64,000 nt of DNA from Streptomyces maremycinicus (GCF_001184025.1 NZ_BBYG01000008.1:682001-746000), one strand, 5' to 3'. Shown: positions 48,970 to 57,746, numbered from the stretch's first letter. Numbers and translations are program-made. Notes: a model not told the origin generated them from the sequence alone.

Positions 48970-49757
48970 GTGATGACCCACCCCTTTGAAAACCTCGACC
49001 CGGCCCACACCGTGCAGGTCCTTCCCCGCCACCTTGCCGGGCCCGGCGCCGTCGACCCTCGCAGCGCTTGGGCCTTCCCCTTCGACGAGGGCTGGCCGTT
49101 CGCCCAGACCGACGAAGGCACGGCCGCCGCTTTCAGCCCGTGCCTGCGACTGCAGACCACCTACGACCCCCAGCCCGACAAGCCCAAGGGCACGTGGACC
49201 ATCATCGCGCACCGGGCCCCGTTCACCCCGCCAGCCTGGCGGATCACCTTCGACGCCACCACCCCCGTCGAGCTGCTCCACGACGTCCACACCGCACTGC
49301 TCGACCTCTACCTCGAAGACCGGCACAGCGACCAGGACCGGCTGTTCCAGGACGAGACGGCGCCGCACGAGGCGTACGCGCCGCTGCTCACCCGCGGCTG
49401 GAGCCACGACGTCAAGACCGACGGCACACAGACCTTCCTCACCCCGGAAGGACTCGGCGGCGTCCGCCACCGATACGCCACCAGCGGCTCCAGCGGGGGC
49501 CGGCCTGGCGATCCTGGGGCGGATACCCCAGCGAACCGCACTGGACGGCACGCCTCTCGTTCGGCACGCCCACCACGCTCGTCGCGGCCTTCACCGCCTC
49601 GCTCATCTCCACCGAGCCACTGCACCGCACCGTGCAAGAGGTCCCCGTCCACACCCGCCGCGCCCTCTACATCGCCACGACTACACCCATGCAGCCTCAC
49701 GGCAACACACCTGTCGCCCCGCCGCCTCCCGCCCCGGTCGCTGGCCGAACCCGATGA
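48970..49757 (+). pseudogene. DUF317-type gene with a one-base frameshift
   Basis: GTG at 48970 (or ATG 48973) opens VQVLPRHLAGPGAVDPRSAW, PPAWRITFDATTPVELLHDV, then FLTPEGLGGVRHRYATSGSS. The frame is lost at the five-G run 49495-49499; the next frame continues AWRSWGGYPSEPHWTARLSF, TPTTLVAAFTASLISTEPLH and ends APPPPAPVAGRTR. One extra G restores a normal DUF317 protein of about 262 residues. Same type of lesion as at 7.4 kb. Confidence 0.75.
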
Positions 49758-49794
49758 CCTTCCCCACCCTCTGATCCAAGGAGTCCTCCTCCTC

Positions 49795-50811
49795 GTGCAC
49801 GCACATTTCGTCCGATCCGCCGCCGTCGCCGTCGCGGTGACCGGCACCCTCACCTGGGCGCCGGCCGCGAGCGCCCAGTCCTCCGAGCCGACCCCCTCGG
49901 CCGCCGCCACCGCCGAGACGCCGACTCTGGACGCGGGCAGCGTCGAGATCACCACCAAGGACACGGCTGGCGAGGCGCTCCCCGGCGCCGCGTTCCTGCT
50001 GCTCGACTCTGTCGGCGAAGAAGCCGGACGCGGGAAGACCGACGCACAGGGGAAGCTGACCTTCCTCGACCTCGCGCCGGGCGTCTACCGGCTCAAGGAG
50101 ACGGCGTCCGGCAGTCCGCTCCACGAGGTCGTCGCCGACCAGGACGTCATCGTCCCCCCGGGCGCGACCACACGGCTGACGGTCACCGACCCGTTCAAGG
50201 CAGCCAAGGTTCTCCTGCAGGCCAAGGACGACAAGACCGGCAAGCTCCTGCCCGGGGCGACGGTGAACATCGGCACCGGCATCTCGACGCTGCTCACCCT
50301 GACCACCGGAGCCAAGGGCACGGCTTCCGGAGAGCTACCAGTGACGAGCCGGAAGACGCAGTTCTGGGTCAAGGAGATCAAGGCCCCAGCCGGGTACGAC
50401 CTCTACAAGCCGTCCAAGACGTTCACCGCAGGCCCCGGCGCCCCAGTGACAGTGACCGTCACCAACGCGAAGACCGCGACCGACCCGAAGCCCGACCCGT
50501 CGGACAAGCCGACGCACAAGCCCACCAACTCCCCGTCCGCCCCGTCAGACAAGCCGAGCAGCGGGACCGGCGGGGCCAAGCCGTCCGCGCCGGGCACCAG
50601 CACACCGGATGCCGACTCCTCGTCCACCCCGGCCGGCGACTCCACGCCGAAGACGTCGGCGGGCTCCCTCGCCCACACCGGTGCCGACGCCACACCGTGG
50701 ATCGCCGCAGGCGCTGGCCTCCTCGTCGCCGGCGGCGTCGTCACCCTGGTCGTCGCCCGCCGTCGTACAGCGGACGGGTCCGAGCCCGACGACAGCGGCA
50801 CGGCCAGCTAA
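49795..50811 (+). CDS. SpaA-like surface protein with sortase signal
   Basis: 338 residues from GTG at 49795. Signal peptide (cleavage after ASA, about 27). Two prealbumin-like SpaA/Cna-B domains: about 47-132 (AGSVEITTKDTAGEALPGAA, FLDLAPGVYRLKETAS) and 135-225 (LLPGATVNIGTG, WVKEIKAPAGYDLYKP). A Pro/Ser/Lys wall-spanning linker leads to LAHTG at 292-296, a membrane segment and ARRR. LAxTG is the class E sortase signal of Streptomyces. It is probably linked to the wall and may help hyphae adhere during mating. Confidence 0.92.
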   Translation: MHAHFVRSAAVAVAVTGTLTWAPAASAQSSEPTPSAAATAETPTLDAGSVEITTKDTAGEALPGAAFLLLDSVGEEAGRGKTDAQGKLTFLDLAPGVYRLKETASGSPLHEVVADQDVIVPPGATTRLTVTDPFKAAKVLLQAKDDKTGKLLPGATVNIGTGISTLLTLTTGAKGTASGELPVTSRKTQFWVKEIKAPAGYDLYKPSKTFTAGPGAPVTVTVTNAKTATDPKPDPSDKPTHKPTNSPSAPSDKPSSGTGGAKPSAPGTSTPDADSSSTPAGDSTPKTSAGSLAHTGADATPWIAAGAGLLVAGGVVTLVVARRRTADGSEPDDSGTAS

Positions 50812-50832
50812 CCGAAGAGTAACCACCGCCAT

Positions 50833-50863
50833 CAGGCCCCCGAGACGCACTCCCGGGGGCCTG
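50833..50863 (+). terminator. Strong hairpin terminator
   Basis: Ten-base perfect arms CAGGCCCCCG and CGGGGGCCTG with an 11-base loop, 22 bases after the stop of the surface-protein gene and between convergent genes. It probably stops the rightward train and, on the other strand, transcripts from 51 kb. Confidence 0.8.
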
Positions 50864-50922
50864 TTCGCGTCTCTCTACGCCGATCCGCTGGTCATGCTTC
50901 GGCGTCAGCGGCGGGCCCGCTG

Positions 50923-51426
50923 CTATCCGTGCCCCTGGCCGAGTTCGAGCGCCGGGACGAGCACAGCCGCCGCGTCGCAGTCGGTGCAGGCACGCGCCCC
51001 GTCCCGCATCAGCGCGTCCACGGCCTCCAGCGTGCCCAGTTCCGTCCCGCCGCCCGCAGCGTGACGGCACGTGGCGTCGTGCACAACGGTCCGGCCCCGG
51101 CGCTCGGGCGCGGGACGGACCACCCAACCGGGGGCCGCCCGTGGCAGAGGGCCGGGCAGACGGTGGGTCGGCACGCCGGAGAGATCCACCCCCTCGATGG
51201 GCGTCAGCTGCCGATCGGTCACCCAGACCGTGTACTCGGCCGCCTCGACCCCGTCCGGGCGCGCGACCCAGGACGGGACGCCCACGAGGTAACGCCACGG
51301 GTGCGGACCGGGTACCTCCCGCCGCTCGTGGAGCCGGACCTGCACGGTCTGCCCGTCAGGAAGCGTCAGCGCTATCTCGGCCGGAAAGGATCTGGCCGTC
51401 CGGCGGCCACCGTGCGGGCTGGTCAC
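50923..51426 (-). CDS. DUF6233-like protein
   Basis: 167 residues. EIALTLPDGQTVQVRLHERR, RYLVGVPSWV, EYTVWVTDRQLTPIEGVDLS and then RTVVHDATCRHA with GARACTDCDAAAVL: the Cys/His layout and VWVTDRQ strand fit DUF6233 proteins, common in Streptomyces chromosomes and plasmids. Function unknown. The Cys-x2-Cys near the end may bind zinc. First gene of the opposite-strand block. Confidence 0.75.
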   Translation of the reverse strand: MTSPHGGRRTARSFPAEIALTLPDGQTVQVRLHERREVPGPHPWRYLVGVPSWVARPDGVEAAEYTVWVTDRQLTPIEGVDLSGVPTHRLPGPLPRAAPGWVVRPAPERRGRTVVHDATCRHAAGGGTELGTLEAVDALMRDGARACTDCDAAAVLVPALELGQGHG

Positions 51427-51657
51427 CTACCCGGCCCCGGATCCCAGCTCCCGCGCCGAGGAGCGCAGCGCTGCCCGCTGCCCGGTCCCGGCCTGCCGCC
51501 AGTAGGGGTGCCACCACACCTGAACCGACAGCTCCAGCAGACGCCGCCGCAGGACTGTCGTCCGCTGCCGGTTGGCCGGATCAGCAAGGCTTTGGTACGT
51601 CCGCTCCCAGGCGCACTGCGCGGCAACCAGATCCTCGGGAAAAGCAGAGCAACGCAT
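51427..51657 (-). CDS. Small conserved Streptomyces-type protein
   Basis: 76 residues: CSAFPEDLVAAQCAWERTYQ, then TVLRRRLLELSVQVWWHPYW. The LRRRLL-x-LSV-x-WWHPYW signature recalls a small Streptomyces family of unknown role. AT-rich bases (GCAATAGT) lie just upstream of ATG and there is no ribosome site, so a leaderless mRNA is possible. Its stop abuts the DUF6233 start. Confidence 0.65.
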   Translation of the reverse strand: MRCSAFPEDLVAAQCAWERTYQSLADPANRQRTTVLRRRLLELSVQVWWHPYWRQAGTGQRAALRSSARELGSGAG

Positions 51658-51780
51658 ACCAACTATTGCATCATGTGTTCGATTTATGGCGCATCCCTGC
51701 AGCTAGAGGGCGACTGCAGGAGCGGCGGGCTCCCCTCTGGCTTCGCCCTCGGCGCGGGCCGGTGGCTCCGGGCAGGGCGA

Positions 51781-53307
51781 CTAGGGGCGCGCTGGGGGCA
51801 GGTCATAGCGGCTGACAGCCAGGTACGTCTCCGGCGTCGCCGCTTCGAGAAGCCCCTCGTCGCCCTCCAGGTCGAGTTCCGGCTCCTGGGGACGGCGCAG
51901 CAGGTCACTCCAGTCGCTCGTCGCCCCCCGCTCGTAGGCGTCGCGGAGCAGGGGGCGAAGCCGTGGACGGGCTTCCTCCTGCTGCTCGCGGAAGATGCGG
52001 CGCTGGGTGAGTCGCTGTTCTTCCTGAGCTGCGTCGCTGAGATCTTGGACGACGGCCGGCTGGTCCTCGGCGCGCAGCCCTGGGGTACGCCGGGCGATGG
52101 CGAGGTCTTCCTCGTGGAGGCGCTCGCAGGCGGCAAATAGCTTCCGGGACATGCCGAGGTGGACCTCGGTTCCGGGGATACGGCAGGTGAGGAAGTCATC
52201 GAGGCCCATGGAGCGGATCCCGGCGCGCAGGGCGTGCTGCTCGGTGTGGGGAGCTGCTCCGCGGGCGTCGGCCCGCATGGCGAGAGTGAGGTCGTCGTCT
52301 TCCAGGGGCGTGGTCAGCCCGGAGCGCCGGTGACGGGAAGCGCGGTCGGCTGGAACGGGCACGGTGCGCAACTGCGAGGCGGGAGCCGAGCGCAGCGCCA
52401 GGTAGGCGAGCATCTGGGCGCGGGCCGCGCCGATGAGCGCGTCGTCGCTGTCGCCGAGATGGTCTTCGAGATTGCCCGGGCCCAACATTTCGTCTTCGAC
52501 GGCGTCGGACCCGCCTGGCGTGATCGGCGGCTGGCCGGGGTGAAGGTCGTGGTCGATGGTAAGGAAGAGGTCGTCTCCGGGCCGCACGGCCGCTCCGACC
52601 AGGACGGTGCGGTGCGCGTACGAGCCGAGGATCGTGCTGCCGGCTGCCAGTTGTGCCCACCCTTTGCGGAGCGTGTCGACGCCGACGTTGCCGCCCTTGG
52701 CCTCGATCAGCCAGTACCGGTCCTCCGTCTCGTGGCGCCCCCACAGGTCGGGCAGTGTCTTCTTCGGGTCCTTGAACGTTTCGCTCAGGGCGGGGATGGG
52801 GCCGCCGAGTTCGAGGTGCTCCGTCTGGCCGAGACCCAGCAGCGAGCGGCAGGCCCACTCGGTCATCGTCATGCCCAGCCGGTAGGCGGCGGCGTTCTGC
52901 GCGCTGCGCTCGGTGCCGTACTCGTACACAGGGTTCAGGGTCAGGCGCCGGCCCTTGCTGCCCGGTACGGGGTGGCGGGGCTTGACGGGGTGTGCGCCGA
53001 GGTAGGCGTACAGCGGAGAGACCCGGGCGACGAGTTCTCCGTGCGCGTACCGCGGCTGGTTCTGCAGGTGCGGGGTGACGTCGCGGCCGACCTCGGTGGC
53101 TGCCTTGATGATCTCCCGCCACGTGGTGGTCGGTGCGTACCAGCCGTTAGTCGCTGGGAACCCGCCCGATCCGGCCCACGTCTCGTGCTTGGCCGTCCGC
53201 CACTGCCTCCTGGGCTTGTCCGCAGGCCCGTCACGGAACAGGACCGGTATGTCGAAGCTGTCGGCATAGGTGAGCGGCGGCTCGTCGGGGACGTGTGCAG
53301 GGATCAT
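51781..53307 (-). CDS. Large unknown protein with PD-(D/E)XK nuclease-like motif
   Basis: 508 residues from ATG at 53307. Residues 186-204 read PD, then about 14 residues, then IEAKGG: the Asp...Glu-x-Lys arrangement of restriction-endonuclease-fold nucleases, followed by a helix (DTLRKGWAQL). YRLGMTMTEWACRSLLGLGQ precedes it. The C-terminal 170 residues are highly charged (RRIFREQQEEARPRLRPLLR). Not a family I can name. Transcribed opposite to its right-hand neighbours. Possibly a defence or DNA-processing enzyme; motif-based inference only. Confidence 0.6.
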   Translation of the reverse strand: MIPAHVPDEPPLTYADSFDIPVLFRDGPADKPRRQWRTAKHETWAGSGGFPATNGWYAPTTTWREIIKAATEVGRDVTPHLQNQPRYAHGELVARVSPLYAYLGAHPVKPRHPVPGSKGRRLTLNPVYEYGTERSAQNAAAYRLGMTMTEWACRSLLGLGQTEHLELGGPIPALSETFKDPKKTLPDLWGRHETEDRYWLIEAKGGNVGVDTLRKGWAQLAAGSTILGSYAHRTVLVGAAVRPGDDLFLTIDHDLHPGQPPITPGGSDAVEDEMLGPGNLEDHLGDSDDALIGAARAQMLAYLALRSAPASQLRTVPVPADRASRHRRSGLTTPLEDDDLTLAMRADARGAAPHTEQHALRAGIRSMGLDDFLTCRIPGTEVHLGMSRKLFAACERLHEEDLAIARRTPGLRAEDQPAVVQDLSDAAQEEQRLTQRRIFREQQEEARPRLRPLLRDAYERGATSDWSDLLRRPQEPELDLEGDEGLLEAATPETYLAVSRYDLPPARP

Positions 53308-53616
53308 GCGGATCACTCTGGCACGGGCCTGGACCGCTCCCAGCGCCGGGGATAGGGCCTTCAACTGATACGCGAGGGGAGTGATCCGGCCGATCTGCGG
53401 TGCCGATTTCCCGGCTCGCGGGAGGCGTGGACTCGGCAGTTGTGCGCCGTCATCCCACCGAGTCGTTTGACATCGGGCCGTGCCGGGCAACGGAGCAGCG
53501 CTACTGCCGCGACGCCGTCCCCAGCACTGCGTCAGCCCGTATCCGGGGATAGCGGGAGCGCAGAACCCCTTGCCAAGATGTCGGGACTAACCCAGGCACG
53601 ACAGGACGGACGAGTC
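53308..53616. other. Divergent intergenic region, 309 bases
   Basis: Separates the nuclease-like gene (leftward) from the gene at 53617 (rightward). I see no gene. TTGACA at 53467-53472 could be a -35 box for rightward transcription, but no convincing -10 follows. Open frames here are short extensions of the flanking genes. Confidence 0.5.
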
Positions 53617-54489
53617 GTGAGTGATCAGCAGCGGTTCACTTCACTTCCTTCCATCAGCACTGGAAGCCCACGGCAGCGATCGTGGGCTGAAGACATACGG
53701 GACCGATACCTCCGTGCACGTTGGGGTGGTTCCTGGCGGACGACGATGGACGAGTCCTCTTGGGCACTGCTCGGGCGCCTAACCTCCGCCAGGTGGTGGA
53801 TCGACAACAGGAACAGGATCGACGCCGCGTTGGCCGAGAGGAACGCGACGCGCGCTGAGCCCGGGTCCAGGCCGGGGGCCAGCGGCACCGGGCAGACCTG
53901 GAGCGGGGCGGCAAGGACCAGGACCGCGCGGAACGGGCTGCCCGCGATGACCGGCGGCACCGAACAGACCGGCTACAAGGCGGAACAGATCAGGGCCGCA
54001 CTGGTGGCCAAACGGTGGGGCAGCCAGATCCCGCCCGGCATGCGGGAGGCCCTGAACCGACTCACCGATCCTGAATGGTGGGTCACGAATGAGGTGGGCG
54101 ACGGACGTTCTCAGGCCATCGACCGGGCCCTTGCCGCCGAAGTACCCGAACACGACCGCCAGATGATGGATGTCGGCCCGCTCTCGCGTCACACGGGCCC
54201 ATGCGAGGAACAGCCCGAGTACGCCGCGGCCCGACGAGTCTTCTTGGAGTTGACCTCGAAGTTCGGGGACGTCCGTGCATCAGAGGAAGGATGTGTCTCC
54301 GGATTCGGTCAGACGTGCTGCGCCACTGCGGGCTCGATGGATGGCCAGCGAGAGGGCGAACGAGAATGGATCAACAAGAGAGCCGCCGAAATCCGCAGGG
54401 CCTCTTTCTGGACCACACAGGAACGGGCGGAAGCCAAGGCCGGGGAAGAGCTCTCCAGACTTCAACGGAACCTTGATGGGTGGGGCTGA
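53617..54489 (+). CDS. Unknown protein with internal WW-ID repeat
   Basis: 290 residues from GTG at 53617. Two similar segments: LLGRLTSARWWIDNRNRIDA-ALAE (about 48-71) and ALNRLTDPEWWVTNE...IDRALAAE (about 140-170), each preceded by a W-G segment. A Cys-containing stretch (EEGCVSGFGQTCC) and a charged C-terminal helix (RASFWTTQERAEAKAGEELS) follow. No known family. It overlaps the next large gene by 10 bases, suggesting they work together. Confidence 0.6.
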   Translation: MSDQQRFTSLPSISTGSPRQRSWAEDIRDRYLRARWGGSWRTTMDESSWALLGRLTSARWWIDNRNRIDAALAERNATRAEPGSRPGASGTGQTWSGAARTRTARNGLPAMTGGTEQTGYKAEQIRAALVAKRWGSQIPPGMREALNRLTDPEWWVTNEVGDGRSQAIDRALAAEVPEHDRQMMDVGPLSRHTGPCEEQPEYAAARRVFLELTSKFGDVRASEEGCVSGFGQTCCATAGSMDGQREGEREWINKRAAEIRRASFWTTQERAEAKAGEELSRLQRNLDGWG

Positions 54490-57014
54490 TGGCCACGGTT
54501 CGGCAGCTGAAGTACGGCAACGACGGCACACCAGAGCCGAGCTCGTGGACCCTGCGTGGACCTTTCTGTACCTCAGAAGGGGTGCAGCGTGTTGTGGTGA
54601 AACGCCGCTTCAGCCTGACGGGAATGCGTGAAGCTCCTGTGCTGGTGGCCATCTCCGAGGAAGTTCCCAGGCGCCGTCCCGTACGGGTGGAGTCCTGCCG
54701 TACCAGCGCGGTCCATGCTGCTGCCCTGCGAGACTTGTCCGCACTACCTCAGGGCGAGCGGCAGGACGGACGACAGATGGGCATCACGGCAGATGGCCCC
54801 TTCGGCGCTTACACCGAAGAGGCCGAGTTCTTCGACGAGCTGCCCGACGGCGAGCTTGACGAGTATCTCCGGCCGTTCGAGGCCGGGCTGCTGATGGCGG
54901 CCGGCCGCATGCTGGCCGTCTGCGCCTACCGCGACGCTGGCGACTACGCCGACCGCCCCTTCGACCGCGGCGAGAAAGACGCCGCTGCCACGGTGCTGAA
55001 CCTGCTGCCCGAGACGTGCGACGGCCAGGGCCACGCCTTCCGCCGGGATGTGGCGCGAGCCTTCTGGGACCTGGCCGACGACCTCGCGGCGGGGCGCGCC
55101 CCGCTACCGCGCTGCCAGGTCGAGACCTGGGCCCTTACGACCATGCTGGATGCAGCGCCCCGGATGTGTGCCGCCGACGACGAGGAACTGACCGTGCTCG
55201 GCGTGCCCATCCCCTCGGACACGGGCGAATCCTCCTACCGGGCACCGTACTTCGAGGAAGAAGCCTGGGCGTTCGTCATCGAGGACGCGAAGTACACCAT
55301 CCCCGAGGCCCAACCGCCTGTCGCCGCCGAGGAGACAGCGGACGATGCCGAGGAGGCCGACGCGGTTCCGGAGCCCGAGGGCGGCTGGGACGCTCCCGCC
55401 TACTGGTTCTCCCCTTACAGCATCACCCGCCCCCGCGACGCCGAGCGAGGCCACCCGGGCTGGTCCGAAACTCCGGAGCAGAGCCCTGCACCATCGGGAC
55501 TGGCCAGCACCGAGCGGGCAGCGCACCTGCTGGGCCTGGGCGATGACTTCGACCCATGGGAGGCGGCAGAGAGCGATGTCCTGCGCCCTCGGGTGCGGAC
55601 GATGGCGGACACGCTGACTCCGCTGGCGGCCAGGCTGCTGACGGTGGCCGCCGAGAAGGTGGGCGAGCGTGGCTGGCATGACCTGCTCGCACACGGCGAC
55701 CGGGTCTTCGCACGCCCCGACGCGGAGGAGGATGCCTGGGAGCTGGAGGAGTCCTTCCTCCTCCAGCTGCCGCCGCTGTGCGACGGCCAGTCCGCCGCCT
55801 GGCGCCTGGCCATGGTGCGGGCCGTGGAGAACCTGGCCGATGACCTGCGCTGCGGACGTGCCCCGCTGCCCACCTGCACCGCCGAGGAACTCGCGTTCCA
55901 TCTGATCCTGTCCGAGGCCCGGACGGTCCTGGACTACCTTGACGAGGACGATGAATACGCCCACGCCGTGGGCCTGCCAGCTGGCGGCCAGTTCATCGTC
56001 CGCCACCGCACCTTCGACCATTGGCGGGAAGCCTTCTTGCAGGACGAAGACGTCCTGTTCCACTACGACCAGGCCCTCGCCGGCGTCGCCTCTGACCCCG
56101 ACCACCCGGCAAGCCAGCAACTCGGCACCGGAGACCTGCGCCCCCGCGCCTGGTTCGACCCCTTCGGTAACATCCGCCCCCGCCTTCCTCGCCCCCTGAC
56201 CGACCAGCACCGCGCACGCCTCGCCGAAGCGAATCCCGACGTCTTCTTCGCCAGCACCCCGGCCCTGGCCAAGCTCACCATCCCGTCCGCCGAGGCGGAC
56301 ACGGCCACCGTGCTGCCCGACGGGCTCCGCGACGAGTTCGAGCACTTCACCGGCCTGGCCCAGCGCCGATTCTTCGACGAGCCCTGCGCCATCGCGATGG
56401 CCGCAAGTCTGGACCGTCTACTTACTCGCCTCTTTGACACCGACACCGTGGTGCCCTTCAACATCTGGCCGCTCAACCCCCGCGCCAGCGCCGTCAAGAC
56501 CGGGCTGCTGCTCGTCGACCCCGACCTCTGCCTTCAGGGTTACACCCGCACCTGGCGCCTGAGCGCCGACCGCACGGACCGCGAGGCACGCGAGTGGGCC
56601 GTCGACCTCCTTGAGGACGGCGCCAAGTACATCCTGGCCAACTACGGGCAGACCGCCATGGACTTCCTTCGAGGCGGCCCGACCACCGCGCCCCTGGACC
56701 ACCACCTCTACGACGTGCTGCCCGCTCGCCTGCGCGAACTCGCACGGGACCTCACCACAGCCGGCCTGCTGCGCCACCGCACCCGCCACCTTGGCATGAG
56801 CAGCGCCCAGCTCGCCGAGGAAGCCATCCTCCCCGAACCCCTGGTCACGGCCTGGCTCGACGGTGCCCCCGTCACACCCTCCCAGCTCCTGCGCTGCGCC
56901 CCGGCCCTGCAACTGTCCGAGGACGTCCTGCTCGCCGCGCTGGAGGGCAAGCGAGACACGGCGTACTGGCCGCTGCCTGTTCCGCCGCCGGACGAGCAGG
57001 GCCGCCCCGAGTGA
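54480..57014 (+). CDS. Large protein with internal duplication and C-terminal HTH
   Basis: Up to 844 residues. A module occurs twice: LLPETCDGQGHAFRRDVARA, FWDLADDLAAGRAPLP and LPPLCDGQSAAWRLAMVRAV, ENLADDLRCGRAPLP. The C terminus (LGMSSAQLAEEAILPEPLVT, AWLDGAPVTPSQLLRCAPAL) has the layout of a Cro/C1-type helix-turn-helix. The first 100 residues look less coding, so ATG at 54780 may be the true start. Strongly acidic. Probably a regulator or sensor; unlike anything else in the window and without an Arg-rich tail. Confidence 0.65.
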   Translation: MGLMATVRQLKYGNDGTPEPSSWTLRGPFCTSEGVQRVVVKRRFSLTGMREAPVLVAISEEVPRRRPVRVESCRTSAVHAAALRDLSALPQGERQDGRQMGITADGPFGAYTEEAEFFDELPDGELDEYLRPFEAGLLMAAGRMLAVCAYRDAGDYADRPFDRGEKDAAATVLNLLPETCDGQGHAFRRDVARAFWDLADDLAAGRAPLPRCQVETWALTTMLDAAPRMCAADDEELTVLGVPIPSDTGESSYRAPYFEEEAWAFVIEDAKYTIPEAQPPVAAEETADDAEEADAVPEPEGGWDAPAYWFSPYSITRPRDAERGHPGWSETPEQSPAPSGLASTERAAHLLGLGDDFDPWEAAESDVLRPRVRTMADTLTPLAARLLTVAAEKVGERGWHDLLAHGDRVFARPDAEEDAWELEESFLLQLPPLCDGQSAAWRLAMVRAVENLADDLRCGRAPLPTCTAEELAFHLILSEARTVLDYLDEDDEYAHAVGLPAGGQFIVRHRTFDHWREAFLQDEDVLFHYDQALAGVASDPDHPASQQLGTGDLRPRAWFDPFGNIRPRLPRPLTDQHRARLAEANPDVFFASTPALAKLTIPSAEADTATVLPDGLRDEFEHFTGLAQRRFFDEPCAIAMAASLDRLLTRLFDTDTVVPFNIWPLNPRASAVKTGLLLVDPDLCLQGYTRTWRLSADRTDREAREWAVDLLEDGAKYILANYGQTAMDFLRGGPTTAPLDHHLYDVLPARLRELARDLTTAGLLRHRTRHLGMSSAQLAEEAILPEPLVTAWLDGAPVTPSQLLRCAPALQLSEDVLLAALEGKRDTAYWPLPVPPPDEQGRPE

Positions 57015-57285
57015 CCAAGTGTGGATAGGCGCATCGGACGCCCCCGCAGGGCCACTCCACTCTCGTAAGTCCAGAGGTCGTACGACGGGGAATCGCGGAC
57101 ACGGCTTCGCGCAAGCCTCCAACGCCGTGGCCTGCGGCGACTGGATCGGGCTGAGTTCGATGTCGGCGGACAGTAGTTCGCCGGGGGCAGACAGGAAAGA
57201 TCGCGGAAAGACTGGCCAACGCGGGCGGAGGCATGTCAACGTAGACGACCTTGCAAGAAACCCCAGGTCAGAGAGGTGATTGCCC
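57015..57285. other. Intergenic region, 271 bases
   Basis: No gene I can support. The plus frame stays open with ACGDWIGLSS and DDLARNPRSE-like text, and the minus frame is also open, so neither is convincing. AGAGGTGA just before 57286 is the ribosome site of the next gene. Confidence 0.4.
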
Positions 57286-57660
57286 GTGAGCATAGCGCCC
57301 GTGGGCCCCGGTTTCTCTACCACCGTCGAAGCCCTGCGGCTGCGCGAGTGGCAACTCGGCCCCGGCCAGCCCACGCTCGTCATGGACCAGTTCTCCGCAG
57401 AGGACTTCCACTTGATTGTGGACGACCGCGCGGACGTGCACGTCAGCTCGAAGGACGGTCGCTTCTACCTCGGCTGGTTCCCGCTCGGCCGCCCCGGCAC
57501 GCACGGCGAGGGATGGAAGATCGCCGTCACCGGCACGGCCAAGGTGCGTGGTTACCACCTGTCGTTCGACACCGAGACGCCGGCCGACATCGTCGCCGCC
57601 GCCGTGGCGCGCGTGCTGGAGACCTCACGTCGCGTACGACAGCCAAGCGCCCATGAGTAG
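57286..57660 (+). CDS. Short DUF317-like protein
   Basis: 124 residues from GTG at 57286 (AGAGG upstream; TTG at 57280 is an alternative). REWQLGPGQPTLVMDQFSAE, DFHLIVDDRADVHVSSKDGR, FYLGWFPLG, GWKIAVTG and TPADIVAAAVARVLETSRRV follow one half of a DUF317 protein. A single-domain version, ending in SAHE without the Arg tail. Function unknown. Confidence 0.7.
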   Translation: MSIAPVGPGFSTTVEALRLREWQLGPGQPTLVMDQFSAEDFHLIVDDRADVHVSSKDGRFYLGWFPLGRPGTHGEGWKIAVTGTAKVRGYHLSFDTETPADIVAAAVARVLETSRRVRQPSAHE

Positions 57661-57746
57661 CCCTCGCTCTGGCGGCCGGCTGGCCGGCTGTCGGGCTTCC
57701 GCCCCTTTCATCGCTCACCGTTTCCCCTCACCCCAGGAGGCTGTTC

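Noticed and set aside
56418..57383. 321-codon minus-strand ORF
   Set aside because: Mostly antisense to the 844-residue gene. Its part in the 57.0-57.3 kb gap does not resemble a known protein.
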